A stretch of DNA of 64,000 nt from Streptomyces sp. NBRC 110035 (GTDB taxonomy: Bacteria > Actinomycetota > Actinomycetes > Streptomycetales > Streptomycetaceae). The notes under the pieces are model-generated. The model was given only the letters and a program-made list of their open reading frames with translations. It was not told where the DNA came from and did not search any database. Positions 46,661 to 56,200 of this stretch are shown in pieces. The DNA is taken from the NCBI RefSeq assembly GCF_000829695.1, contig NZ_BBNN01000025.1:62001-126000 (forward strand), given 5' to 3'. Position numbers and translations under genes: made by a program. Every line of letters starts with the position of its first letter. The first letter of the stretch is position 1.

Positions 46661-46846
46661 TCAGTGGGGGTGGCGGCGGATGTGGACGTTGCAGTCGGTC
46701 GCGCGCGCCCCGTCGCCACTGCGGCGAGCGTCGGAGCGCTGGCCGTCCCAGTAGCGACACCGCGCGCAGCCGGGTACCGGCTCCGGGTCGGGGAGCGGTA
46801 CGCCCAGGAGCGGCGCGGCCTCCAGCGTCATCAGCGGCTCAGCCAT
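46661..46846 (-). CDS. Small CxxC/DCN-type phage or ICE protein
   Basis: A 61-residue protein, VPGCARCRYWDGQRSDARRS, ending DCNVHIRRHPH. It belongs to a very common group of small Streptomyces mobile-element proteins having a GCxxC pair and a C-terminal DCNxxIRRH motif. These are probably zinc-binding; the function is unknown. The ATG at 46846 overlaps the end of the next gene upstream by 16 bases. Confidence 0.75.
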   Translation of the reverse strand: MAEPLMTLEAAPLLGVPLPDPEPVPGCARCRYWDGQRSDARRSGDGARATDCNVHIRRHPH

Positions 46847-47184
46847 AGCCCGCCACCCTCCCTGATGAGACGGTGCACCTCGACGGAGACAGGGCATTCG
46901 GGCCCCTTCCGGCAAAGCCCGCATGCGGGCGCGTGGTCGAACAGGGCTCGATACGCCCGCCGTGCCGTACAGCGCTTGCAGCCGCGGGGGAACCACGAGT
47001 AGGTGCCGCCCGGCCGGCGCTTCTTCCGTGGCCCGAGGTCGACCGCCGTGCCGGCCGTGAGCGCGATGCCGTCCCACACACACGTCGCCCCGCGCACCTG
47101 CGCCTGGGTGAGGCCGTCCAGGGCGGGCAGCGCCAAGGCGGCGAGCACTCGCTCCCGGACGGTTGCCGTAGGGCTGTCGTTCAT
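46831..47184 (-). CDS. Cysteine-rich small prophage protein
   Basis: A 117-residue protein from the ATG at 47184 (MNDSPTATVRERVL). The second half carries cysteines in pairs: GCKRCTARRAYRALF, ACGLCRKGPECPVSVEVHRL. This makes a plausible zinc knuckle. It is followed with overlap by the 61-residue Cys protein, so they are translationally coupled. I do not recognise a defined family; the genes are typical of Streptomyces actinophage left arms. Confidence 0.65.
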   Translation of the reverse strand: MNDSPTATVRERVLAALALPALDGLTQAQVRGATCVWDGIALTAGTAVDLGPRKKRRPGGTYSWFPRGCKRCTARRAYRALFDHAPACGLCRKGPECPVSVEVHRLIREGGGLWLSR

Positions 47185-47372
47185 ACAGACGGGTTGCGTA
47201 AGCTCTGCCACGTCGCCGCTCCTCATGATCCTCGCGGTGGCCAGCCCCCGGACCCGGCCAGGTCGCGGGGGGCTTTTGTGACTTGGACCATACTCCTTGC
47301 ATACCTTGCATGCACTGCATACGGCGCATCCACTTCTCGCGGAGAGCACGCTGTGCTCATAGCGTCACCTGC

Positions 47373-47615
47373 ATGATCGACCCCACGTCCGAGGTGCCCC
47401 GCTGGCGGCAGGCGCACGCGATCCTCGCCGACCGCATCCGCGCCGGGGAGTACCCGCCCGGCGAGCGCGTGCCGTCCGTCGTCGCACTCTCGGAAGAGCT
47501 GGGCATCTCGATTCCGACCGCGCAGAAAGCGCTCCGGCAGCTGCGCGAGGACGGGCTGACGTACACCGTGCCCGGGTTCGGCTCGTACGCCGCCGACCAG
47601 CCGCCCACCGCCTGA
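47373..47615 (+). CDS. GntR-type winged-helix regulator, DNA-binding domain only
   Basis: An 80-residue protein, little more than the GntR domain: AHAILADRIRAGEYPPGERV, PSVVALSEELGISIPTAQKA, LRQLREDGLTYTVPGFGSYA. No effector domain follows. Such single-domain GntR proteins are common in Streptomyces mobile elements. The ATG at 47373 is the start. It is convergent with the lysis block and separated from it by a hairpin. Confidence 0.88.
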   Translation: MIDPTSEVPRWRQAHAILADRIRAGEYPPGERVPSVVALSEELGISIPTAQKALRQLREDGLTYTVPGFGSYAADQPPTA

Positions 47616-47634
47616 TCCCCGGGCACGACGAAGC

Positions 47635-47666
47635 GCCCCCTCCCACCCCGAAGGGCGAGAGGGGGC
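47635..47666. terminator. Terminator between GntR and the late operon end
   Basis: An 8-bp stem (47635-47642 with 47659-47666) with a 16-base loop, in the convergent gap. It probably ends the late transcript arriving from 64 kb. Confidence 0.65.
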
Positions 47667-47675
47667 ACTGCGCTG

Positions 47676-47984
47676 TCAGCGGGCGATGAGGGCGATCGCG
47701 CCGGTCGCTGCACCGGCGATACCGGCGAGGACACCGATGGTAGGGAGCGGCCAGCGCGCCCGCTCGAGGATGGTCACCCGCGGCTCGATGTCGCTGGACT
47801 TCGGCATGGCCTCCAGAGTGCGAAGCCGGGTCTCGTGATCGGCGACGTCCTTGCCGAGGTCGTTGAGGCCCTGCCCGATGCTGTCGAGTTTGGTCTCCAC
47901 CCGGGTGACACCATCGCTCAACGCGCGCAGCTCCGAGTACATCTGGGCGCTGGGGATGTGCACGCCCGGGTCGGGGGTTGTCAC
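47676..47984 (-). CDS. Coiled-coil, single-TM lysis-cassette protein (XhlA-like role)
   Basis: A 102-residue protein. Residues about 15-60 are heptad-rich (LSDGVTRVETKLDSIGQGLN, then DLGKDVADHETRLRTLEAM). The C-terminus is a membrane segment (LPTIGVLAGIAGAATGAIAL). This resembles hemolysin XhlA-type or gp-holin-associated proteins encoded by many Gram-positive phages. The GTG at 47984 overlaps the holin stop by four bases (GTGA), so the three lysis genes are coupled. It is the last gene of the late operon. Confidence 0.7.
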   Translation of the reverse strand: MTTPDPGVHIPSAQMYSELRALSDGVTRVETKLDSIGQGLNDLGKDVADHETRLRTLEAMPKSSDIEPRVTILERARWPLPTIGVLAGIAGAATGAIALIAR

Positions 47985-48337
47985 CGCAGGCTCCCGCCAC
48001 GCCGCTCCACCATGCGGTTGATCTCCGCTGCGAACTCGGCAGGGTCGCCGAACTGCAACTTCACCCGCAGGGGCACGGTGGCCGGCTGCTCGTACTGCGG
48101 CGGCCGCGCCCAGCCCAGCAGCAGCCCGGCCAGCGTCCGCAACGGCTCCCAGCCGAGCCGGTCCGCGGCCTCCTCGAGGACGCGCCACAGCGCGTAGTAC
48201 CCGGCCGTCAGCGCGGCCGTGACGTACGTGGTGACCAGGCCGTCGTCGAGGTCTAGACCGACCTTCGCGGCCAGGCCCAGGAGGAGACCGGCGACGATCG
48301 GGACGACCGTCCGCATCAGGCTCGTGAACAGGTTCAT
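47981..48337 (-). CDS. Probable holin
   Basis: A 118-residue protein with two hydrophobic segments near the N-terminus (VVPIVAGLLLGLAAKVGL and VTTYVTAALTAGYYALW) and a polar C-terminal tail ending EINRMVERRGG. Size, position directly after the amidase gene and topology agree with a phage holin, which forms the pore that lets the endolysin act. The ATG at 48337 is 3 bp after the amidase stop. Confidence 0.75.
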   Translation of the reverse strand: MNLFTSLMRTVVPIVAGLLLGLAAKVGLDLDDGLVTTYVTAALTAGYYALWRVLEEAADRLGWEPLRTLAGLLLGWARPPQYEQPATVPLRVKLQFGDPAEFAAEINRMVERRGGSLR

Positions 48338-48340
48338 GGG

Positions 48341-49198
48341 TCAGTCCTTCACTGTGAAGCCGTAGGCCTTGCCCAGGCGGGTGAGTGAGTCCTTGCCGAA
48401 GTAGCCGTCCGCGGGCTGGCCGGGCTGGCGGCCGCGGTAGCCGCACCGCTCCTGCCACTCCGACACGGCCGGCCGCGTCAGTGAGCCGAGAGAGCCGTCG
48501 ACCCACCGCTTCGCGAGTAGGCCTGCCCGGTACAGCGCCTCCTCGACGACCAGGCCCTCCGCCTTGTACGTGGTGCCGCCCTGCGGGAGACCCGGGTCCC
48601 GGCGCTGCGCGGCCAGGATGTGCGCGAGGCTGACGACCGGCCGGGTCGGAGCGGCCGGTGCCGGTACGGGCTTCCGCGCCTTCGCCACGATCTCGGGGAA
48701 CACCGTCTCCCGGAACTGCGCGATGCGGGCCGGGCCCGGGCACGCGGTCCCCGACGTCGACCAGGCCGCGTGCAGCGAGTGGTAGCCGAAGCCGCCGTCC
48801 GCCGCGGTCTGACAGATCCGCAGCGGGACGCCGTGCTCCTGGTGCGCCCACACGCCGAGGGCGATCAGCTCGGTGACCTGCTCGTCCGTCCAGGGGTCGG
48901 AGGCCTTCGTGTTGCTCGCCGTCTCGATGCTGATGGCGCCCGTCCCGTCCGGACGCCGGTTCGCGGAGGCGTTGGCGTCGGCCCGGGTCGTCGTCGACAG
49001 GTACTGCCCGATCGAGCCGTCGAAGTCCAGCCCGAAGTGGCTCTCCAACGAGGTCGAATTTTTCCAATAGGCGTACAGGCGGTGCTCGTCCCACGGCGCG
49101 ACGATGCTGTGCATGATCAGCTGCGTCGGCCGGATGGCCGGCTGCTCGCTCGACTCCGGCTGAAGCTCCAGCCGGACCGCTCTCGGGTACCAGGCCAT
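48341..49198 (-). CDS. Endolysin: N-acetylmuramoyl-L-alanine amidase with peptidoglycan-binding domain
   Basis: A 285-residue lysin. The N-terminal ~165 residues are an amidase_2 domain with zinc ligands likely His30 (IMHSIV), His140 (GGFGYHSLHAAW) and Cys153 (GTACPGPAR). The C-terminal ~60 residues are a peptidoglycan-binding repeat (SLGSLTRPAVSEWQERCGYR, then GYFGKDSLTRLGKAYGF). It cleaves the bond between muramic acid and the stem peptide. There is no signal peptide, so release depends on the holin. The ATG at 49198 overlaps the upstream stop by one base (TGATG). Confidence 0.9.
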   Translation of the reverse strand: MAWYPRAVRLELQPESSEQPAIRPTQLIMHSIVAPWDEHRLYAYWKNSTSLESHFGLDFDGSIGQYLSTTTRADANASANRRPDGTGAISIETASNTKASDPWTDEQVTELIALGVWAHQEHGVPLRICQTAADGGFGYHSLHAAWSTSGTACPGPARIAQFRETVFPEIVAKARKPVPAPAAPTRPVVSLAHILAAQRRDPGLPQGGTTYKAEGLVVEEALYRAGLLAKRWVDGSLGSLTRPAVSEWQERCGYRGRQPGQPADGYFGKDSLTRLGKAYGFTVKD

Positions 49199-49425
49199 CA
49201 GCTGTTCGCCTCCCGCTCCTTGTTGGAGGCGGCGACGACCGCCCAGTTCTTCGACTCCCACAGGCTGTCGAGCGCCTTCGTCACCTCCGGGCCGGACAGG
49301 GTCTCGGCGAGCTCGTGCGCCAGGTCGTGGAACGGCCGGCTCACCTCTTGGAGCGCCGGGGGCAGGTGGTCGTAGCGGAAGTTCCGCAGCATCGCCGCAG
49401 TAGCGGGGTGGATCTGGGTGGCCAT
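49198..49425 (-). CDS. Small protein resembling Acb2/Tad1 hairpin (cyclic nucleotide sponge) family
   Basis: A 75-residue all-helical protein: HPATAAMLRNFRYDHLPPAL, QEVSRPFHDLAHELAETLSG, PEVTKALDSLWESKNWAVVA. The architecture (a short HP...F.Y leader, a helix with F-x-x-L-A, then a turn ending in GPE and a second helix with W-E-x-K) matches what I recall of the Acb2/Tad1 hairpin proteins that some phages use against CBASS and Thoeris. These bind and hold cyclic oligonucleotides or gcADPR-like signals. In actinophages the family often sits just before the lysin, as here. Recognition is from memory of the pattern, not a search; a plain unknown lysis-cassette protein is the alternative. Confidence 0.6.
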   Translation of the reverse strand: MATQIHPATAAMLRNFRYDHLPPALQEVSRPFHDLAHELAETLSGPEVTKALDSLWESKNWAVVAASNKEREANS

Positions 49426-49489
49426 GAGCGCCTCCAGGGCATGAGAAACGCCCCGGCCGGACGGCTCGGGGCGTGTGGGCGGGGTGGGG

Positions 49490-49891
49490 TCAGCCGGTGG
49501 CGAAGCTGGTCCCGAACTTGACCGAGTTCGCGCCGATGCTGGACGTCGGGTACAGGGTCGTCAGCAGACACTGGCCGTCCGGCAGCATCCGGACCGAGCC
49601 CGCGGTGATCCCGCCCACCTCGTAAAGGGTGTAGGTCTCGGCGGTGGGGCGGCAGTCGGCCGGAAGGGTCATGCAGAGGGTGTCGGTGATGTTTCCGGTC
49701 GCACCCGCGGTGATCGTGGAGCCGGCGTACGTGAGCATCACCGCCCACTCGATCATCCCTGCGGCCTTGCGGGCGCTGAAGGCTGACACCGTGAATCCAA
49801 CGGCGCCGGTCGGGGCCGTCGTCAGCGGCAAGGGCGTGAAGTCGTTCAGACGCTCCGCGGTGATGGTCATGCCGGGCTGCCACAGCGTCAC
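49490..49891 (-). CDS. Minor virion protein, possible tail-tip or fibre component
   Basis: A 133-residue protein beginning MTLWQPGMTITAERLNDFTP. That opening (W-x-P-G-M-x-I-T-A-x-R-L-N-D) is shared by many actinophage minor tail proteins that follow the large tail protein. The rest is beta-rich (AVMLTYAGSTITAGATGNIT). Probably a virion surface protein. GTG at 49891. Confidence 0.7.
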   Translation of the reverse strand: MTLWQPGMTITAERLNDFTPLPLTTAPTGAVGFTVSAFSARKAAGMIEWAVMLTYAGSTITAGATGNITDTLCMTLPADCRPTAETYTLYEVGGITAGSVRMLPDGQCLLTTLYPTSSIGANSVKFGTSFATG

Positions 49892-49906
49892 AGCAGGCCC
49901 TCCTCT

Positions 49907-52900
49907 CTACAGGGCGACGACAGCCGGGAACGCGAGCCCCACAGCCGTCCCCGCCGGGTGCGGTTTGATCAGCCCGTTGACCGCACGGACCACAGTGAAC
50001 CGCTGCGGGCTGGCCAGCCGGAAGTTGTCGTACCGGACGACCGGAGAGACGTTGGTGTTGCTCGTAGCGATGAGCGACCGAACCCCCATCTCGCCGGCCG
50101 CCGTCAGATCCCCGTCGGTGACAGCGACCTGCCAGCCGCCCGGGTCCGGGTCGGACGCCCGCCAGGCACGGGCCCGCAGGGTGGAGCCCTGACCCTGGAA
50201 ACGGATCCGGTAGAACACGCCGGCCGCGTGCGTGAGCGACAGGGTGGCGGTGGCGAGCACGGTTTCCGTGCCGCCCACGCGCTTGCGCAGGGTCAGCACC
50301 AGGCCCTGGGCCGGCGTCGCTTCCAGCCTCGCCTGGTACAAGTTGTTGCCATCCGTCGCACGGGCCATCGGCCCACCGGACTGGTGACCGCCCGTCGACA
50401 GGGCGCTGGTGGCCATATCGGCCTGGAGGTCGAAGTCCGGGCCCGGCTGGGCCATGGTGCAGCGCCGGGAGACGTTGACGGTGGTCATGGCGTGGGCGCC
50501 GACGCCGGAGCCGACCGAGTAGTCCGTCGTGGAGCCGCCTGTGACCGCCCACGCCTGCCCGCTGGTTGCCGCGCCCCAGCCGCTCGCCACGGTCCGCCCG
50601 AAGGCGTCGCTCACGGCGTCGGCGATGCCGGTCACGGTCATCACCTCGCCCCCCGCCCGCACATCGAACGGAAACTCGGACGGGTACAAGGCCGACGTCA
50701 CCCACTCGGGCCCGGCCGTGGTCTGCACCGAAAGCGTCGTATCGGCCGCAGCGACCGCCGCGACGAGCTGACTGCCACTGGTATCCGCCCGCCCCAGCAC
50801 CGCATCACCCACGACGCCGGCCCGCCACGGCGAGCCCGGTGCGCAAACCAGATCCACCGTCCACGTCCGGACCCCGATCTCCTCGCTCAGGCCCTGCACG
50901 ATCAGATCCACCGGGCCCGGCGGGAGCCAGTCCGGCAGGTCCGTGAGGCGAATCAGGTCGCCCTCGGCGAGCTCAAGAACCGTGGGGATCAGCTCCGGCG
51001 CCCGGTGTAGCCGGATCGACACCACCGGGTAGCGGGCCTCGTCCACGGTGCCGAGGTGGAGCAGCCAGTACGCCATCGGCTCCGTCTGGCTGTCGCTGTG
51101 GAGGTTCAGGGTGACGCTGTCGTCGTAGCGGCCCACGCCCAGCGGCGGGTCCGCGACCGACAGCGGCCCGGACGTCAACTCCGCCCGTCCTGAGCTTCCG
51201 CCTACGCGCTGGACGGTCCAGTCGTTGCGGAGCTGAGAGTCGTCATCGATCGGTTCCAGCTCGGCCAAGCCCCTCTGCCGATACGACAGCGTGAGCTTGG
51301 GCGTCTGGTTGTACAGCGACGACCGCGCCCGGTACTTCAGCCCCAGCCGCTCCCGGTCCTCCACCAGGAGGCCGCCGTCCGCCTGCTCGCACTGCTCCAG
51401 CTGCTCGAGCAGCGTCGCCGGACGCTGCGGCCCCATCCGCGCGGTCTCGGCCGGAGCCCCGGCCACCGCGATCGGTAGGCCCTCCTCGATGGAGAGGCGC
51501 CGCAGCCGCGCGGCCGCGGTCTCGCCCAGGTACCCGTCGTCCGCCCCGTCCATGATGCGGGTGTCCGTGGCCTGGAAGACGGCGAGGTGACCGATCGTGG
51601 TGCCGTCCATCCCGGCCCCGAAGGTGCTGGAGATACGGCGGACATTGCCGACCTGCCCCGCGAAGGACGTGGTGTGGAAGACACCGGTGCTCGAGACGTT
51701 CGTCCAGCTGAGGTCGACCTGGACGTTCCCGCCGTTCTGCCGGGCGAAGATCCTGACCCTGTTCTCGCTGCCGAAGAAATTCGGGGTCGTGCCCGCCGTG
51801 GAGTTGATGAAGAAGAGCTGTGTCCCCTCCGAGTTGAACGCCTTGACCTGCACGTTGCCCGTCTGGACCTGCACCGTCCACCGGACAGCCGTCCCCGTGG
51901 TGTGAACCTCAAAAAAGGTCGCCAAGGTCCCCGGCGCGACCGGGATCCTGTATACCATCTCGACCTGCCACGGGCCCGTGCCCACCGCCGGCGGCGGTAC
52001 CTCAGCCGACAGCGTCGCCCCGGGCTCCACCACCGGCAGCGGCTCCGACCCCGCGAAGGAATCGTCGCTCGCCATGGCGAAGTTGGTGAGCCGGATCGGC
52101 GGCACGCCAGCGATCGGGCTGTACGCCTGAGTTGCCTCGGAGTCATCCTCCATCGGCCAGTACGCCAGCAGCGTCGGATCGGACGGGATACGCCGCCGCA
52201 AGGTGCTCTGCAGTACCTTGCGGCCCTGGTTGAGACGGCGCAGGACCCCGGCCGCCTCGCCCTCCACAGTGATCAGCTGACCAGCCCGGTCCCAACGCGC
52301 CGGCCAGTCCGAGTACTCGCCCGAGAACAAGATCCTGCGGTTGCTGATCTGCGCCCCGTTGACCAGCGTCCACGTCACCCCAGCACCGTCCACGAAGGAC
52401 GGCGCGCCGACCGCCTGCGCGGTGAAGTCCACGCTCGCGACGGCCGTCCCACCGATGCCAGACCTGAGCTGAAAGGCATGGATGCTGCCGTCCGGGGGCT
52501 CGAGACCGAGGGTGCCCACATCACCCACATGCAGCGGCGCCGACGAGGCGTAGGTGGGCGCGGTGCCGCCGCTCCCCCCGGACGCAAGGCCGAGCTGGGT
52601 CCACGGGCCCGCGATCGACGGGGCCGTGTAGTGGGTGTACACACCGGTCGACGCACTCCATGTCGCCCGCAGAGCGATCCGCCCGGACGCGGTAAAGGGG
52701 ATCGGGCTGGTGGAGCCGTACTGCTGGAAAGTGACGCCGTCCGTACTCCGGCGCACAAGCAGCTCGCCCGACGGCCCGATCAGCATCAGCCATGACCGCT
52801 GATCCCCCGTGAGCGAGTACTTGCCGCACAGCTCGACGATCTGCCCGAGGCGCTGCCGCAGTGCGACCTCGATACGGATGTCGATGCTGCCCGCGATGCG

Positions 52901-53233
52901 CAGCGCCGCGGCGTCCGGGGTGGCGGCTCGGGCCTGCCGCTGCTCCTCGGGAAGCAGCATCCGCGGAGCGCCTGCAGCCACCGACACCCGCATCGGCGTG
53001 TTCTTGTTCAGCAACCCGAAGAGTGGGCTCCTCGGGTTGCGCCAGGAGAACAGCCCATCCGGGCTTCGCAGGGTGAGGGTGCAGGACGCCGGGTCGACGC
53101 CCTGCACCTCGCCCGTACGGCCGCGGGTGTGGGTGATGATGTCCCGCAGCTGGGCGTACTCGGTGACGTCAACCCATGTGCCGCCGATCTGGAATTCGAC
53201 TTGGGTGCCGAGCGGGTCCTCGGGGAACGCCAT
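49907..53233 (-). CDS. Large minor tail (tail-tip) protein
   Basis: About 1108 residues. It opens DPLGTQVEFQIGGTWVDVTE, then shows the baseplate/tip-like LTLRSPDGLFSWRNPRSPLF. At least two concanavalin/LamG-like jelly rolls follow (VAWSTGV-type strands, e.g. GRIALRATWSASTGVYTHYT, and FASGVGAH-type in the last third). This matches the minor tail protein that follows the tape measure gene in siphophages and carries host-binding modules. The ATG at 53233 overlaps the tape measure stop (TGATG). Its tip role is inferred from position and domains; the receptor is unknown. Confidence 0.8.
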   Translation of the reverse strand: MAFPEDPLGTQVEFQIGGTWVDVTEYAQLRDIITHTRGRTGEVQGVDPASCTLTLRSPDGLFSWRNPRSPLFGLLNKNTPMRVSVAAGAPRMLLPEEQRQARAATPDAAALRIAGSIDIRIEVALRQRLGQIVELCGKYSLTGDQRSWLMLIGPSGELLVRRSTDGVTFQQYGSTSPIPFTASGRIALRATWSASTGVYTHYTAPSIAGPWTQLGLASGGSGGTAPTYASSAPLHVGDVGTLGLEPPDGSIHAFQLRSGIGGTAVASVDFTAQAVGAPSFVDGAGVTWTLVNGAQISNRRILFSGEYSDWPARWDRAGQLITVEGEAAGVLRRLNQGRKVLQSTLRRRIPSDPTLLAYWPMEDDSEATQAYSPIAGVPPIRLTNFAMASDDSFAGSEPLPVVEPGATLSAEVPPPAVGTGPWQVEMVYRIPVAPGTLATFFEVHTTGTAVRWTVQVQTGNVQVKAFNSEGTQLFFINSTAGTTPNFFGSENRVRIFARQNGGNVQVDLSWTNVSSTGVFHTTSFAGQVGNVRRISSTFGAGMDGTTIGHLAVFQATDTRIMDGADDGYLGETAAARLRRLSIEEGLPIAVAGAPAETARMGPQRPATLLEQLEQCEQADGGLLVEDRERLGLKYRARSSLYNQTPKLTLSYRQRGLAELEPIDDDSQLRNDWTVQRVGGSSGRAELTSGPLSVADPPLGVGRYDDSVTLNLHSDSQTEPMAYWLLHLGTVDEARYPVVSIRLHRAPELIPTVLELAEGDLIRLTDLPDWLPPGPVDLIVQGLSEEIGVRTWTVDLVCAPGSPWRAGVVGDAVLGRADTSGSQLVAAVAAADTTLSVQTTAGPEWVTSALYPSEFPFDVRAGGEVMTVTGIADAVSDAFGRTVASGWGAATSGQAWAVTGGSTTDYSVGSGVGAHAMTTVNVSRRCTMAQPGPDFDLQADMATSALSTGGHQSGGPMARATDGNNLYQARLEATPAQGLVLTLRKRVGGTETVLATATLSLTHAAGVFYRIRFQGQGSTLRARAWRASDPDPGGWQVAVTDGDLTAAGEMGVRSLIATSNTNVSPVVRYDNFRLASPQRFTVVRAVNGLIKPHPAGTAVGLAFPAVVAL

Positions 53234-56200
53234 CAGCCCGACCTCCGTCCTGAGAACACCAAGCCGACGTCGCCGCCGCCCTTCTTCTGCACGCCGCGGC
53301 GGACGCCTTCCACGAGGAAGTTGTCGATGCCGCGGCCGGAGGAGCGAATCTCGATCACCGTGCGGTCCGCAGCAGCCGCGCGGGCGCGCCTGCTCGCCAT
53401 GTCCCACGAGCCCGGCGCCGGCGTCTCCACCAAGCTGGCCATCGTGGAGTTGACCGCGGACCGCTGACCCTCCACGCCTCGGATGAGACCTTGCGCGGTG
53501 TACTGGCCGATCACCGCCATCACCCGGCTCGGGCTCTTGATGCCGAGGGCCTTCCGCATCGCCGAGGCCAAGCCCTTCGCCATCCGGAGCATGGTGTTCT
53601 CGATGGTCTTCTGCTCCTTCCGAAGCCCCTTCACCAGGCCCTGAGCGGCCGCGATCCCGGCCTGGTACATGGCGTTGCCCGCCGTCGTCCCGGCCTGCCC
53701 GGCCGCGCCCACCAGGAGCTTCTGCTGCGCGTTGATCTGCTTCACCTGGGACGCGTTGGCGTTCGCCAAGGCGGCAGCCGAGGAGGCGCCGCCCGTGACA
53801 CCGGCCTGCGCGATCTGCGCGATCAGGTCCGACCTCACGCCCTTCTTCTTCAGCGCCGCAAGGTGCTTCTGGAAGGTCTGGGCGGCGGCCGTGTCCTGAC
53901 GCAGCCCGGCGAGGATCGTCTCGGCGGTCTGCGGCCATCCGCCGGTGTCCTGCTTGGTGATGTCCGCGTCGCCGAGGATGCCGCCCTTCACGTCCGCCGC
54001 GAGCTTCGTCCGCGCCTTGCGTAGGTCCTCCATCTTCTTGGTGGCCGTCTTGAGCTTGGCCGCGACCTTCGCCTCCCGCGATGCGAGCCAGTCCAGCCAG
54101 CCCGCATCGCGGTTGATCTTCTTGAGGGCGGCAGTACGGCGCTTGCCGGTCAGGCTGTCGCGCACGATGTCGACGAGCTTGTACGACGCGGCCCGGACCT
54201 GCTTCGAGCTGCCGGTGAGGCCGTCGATCAAGCCGCGGGCGATCCATCTGCCTTGGGCCGTGGTGACCTTCGAGGGGCTGGCGATGCCGAGGGCTTTCGC
54301 GATCGGGCCGGGGATGACGTCCTTCGCCCAGCCGATGATCTTGTCTCGGATCCAGCCGCCCATGCCCGAGATGCCCGACCATAGGCCCTGGACGACGTTC
54401 TTCCCCTTCTGGGTGAGCAGCCCGGACAGAGAGCCGATCCCCGCCGAGATCCTCGACGGCAGACCCGCCACCCACGTCACCAGACCGAGGGCCCGCCGTA
54501 CGGAGGCGTCCCGGAACGACGTCCAGGCCGCGGACGCCCGCGCGGTGACCGACGCGGCCAGCCCGGAGAGCGCACTGCTCGCCCGCCCCGGGAGCCCCTG
54601 CACCCACGTGATGAACGAGTTGCCCGTACGGCTCACAGGGCCGCTGATGTACTTCGACCACAGACCGGAGAACCAGCCCCCGATCGAGGTACCGAGGCTT
54701 CCCAGCCCTGACCCGGCCGCCGTCACCAGCTCCCAGACGAACCCGCCCATCAGCGTGATCGCCGTCGCGCTGAGCCCCACAGCAACGAGCGCCGGCAGGG
54801 CCGCCAGAGCCATCAGAATGGCGCCCGCGATCGCGGCGATCTTCAGGACCTGCATGGGGTTGGCCATCACCCACTCGGCGACCGCCTGGCCCGCCCCCAT
54901 CAGCCCTTCGATCATGCGCGGGGCGAGTTCCTTGACCTTCTCGAACAGCTTCTGCCCGAGCAACGGCACGAACGCCACGATCCGTTCGGCGCCCTGCGCG
55001 CCGCCCTTGCCCGCGTCGTCCCAGATACCGCCCAGCGCCGCCTTGGCGGTTTCGAGGCCCGGGATCACGCTGCCACCGAGGAAGTCGACGACGCCCTGCT
55101 GCAGCCCGCGCTTGAACGCTTCGACCTTCGTGCCGGTGTTGTCCCGCAGGCTGTTGCCCATCTCGTCCGCGGCGCCCTTGGTGTTGCCCATCGCCTTCTG
55201 GGCCTCGTGCAGATTGAGCTTGAAGAAGGCGGCACCCAGGTCCTCACCCGGGCCGCCGAAGAGTTCCTGAATCGCGACCTTTGCGACATCGGATTCCGGG
55301 CCCAGTTCCACGATCGCGTCGTGGATTTTGGCCATGGCCTCTTCGCCGCGCTTACCGCCAGCCGACAGGTCCGCGATCATTTCGTCGGCGTTCAGGCCGA
55401 CGGACTGCAGCGCCTCCACCTGCGCCTTGCCACCCGACGTGACTCGGAGCTCCAGCTCCTTGAAAGCATCCGCGATCTTGTCGGTGTCCTTCCAGCCCGC
55501 CTGGATCGCCTGCCGCATCAGACCGAATGCAGTGCGCCCGGAGAGGCCCGACTTCTGGAATTGCACGCCGTACTCGGTGATGGTCTCCAGCAGGTCTTCA
55601 CCTGCCGGGCCCATGCCGGTCATACCCTTCGTGATCATGTCGAAGGCCTCGGTCGAGTTCTTCGCCAGACCGGTCTTCACCGCGATCCCGGCCGCCTGCG
55701 CGGCCATCCCGACGTCGACTTCCATGGTGTTCGCGAGGTCGGCGGCGTGCGTCGCGATGGACTTGATCTGCGCGTTGGTGGCGTCCGGTGGGATCAGTCC
55801 CGACCCGGCGACGGCCTTCATCGTGTCCGCGCCGTCCTGGAACGTGTCCACCACGGCGCTCGTGTACAGCTGACCGGCGATCTTCCCGTACCGCTGCGCC
55901 ACCGGCCCGGTCAGCCCCAGCTGCGCACCCAGCCGACCTGTGATCCGGGACTGGTCCATCGCGTCGGAGAAGGCGGTCATCAGCAACATGCCTGCAGCCG
56001 CGCCCGCCGCCATGGCAGCGCCGCCCGCCACCTGCTTCAGCCGTTCCATCCGGGTGCCGGCCTGGTCGACCGCCCGGTCCGCACCCTCAGCGGTGCCGTC
56101 GGCGAGGCCGTCACCGAGCGCCTGGCCCGCCTGCTGGCCACCACGACGCGCCGCGCCCTCGGCTTCCGCCGCCGCCGCGGTCACCGCGTCGACCAACTCG

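Noticed and set aside
49907..54874. A 1655-residue minus-strand reading that continues the tail-tip frame upstream to 54874
   Set aside because: Beyond 53233 it is antiphase to the tape measure gene; the true start is the ATG at 53233 with TGATG coupling. High GC makes such long overlapping frames common.
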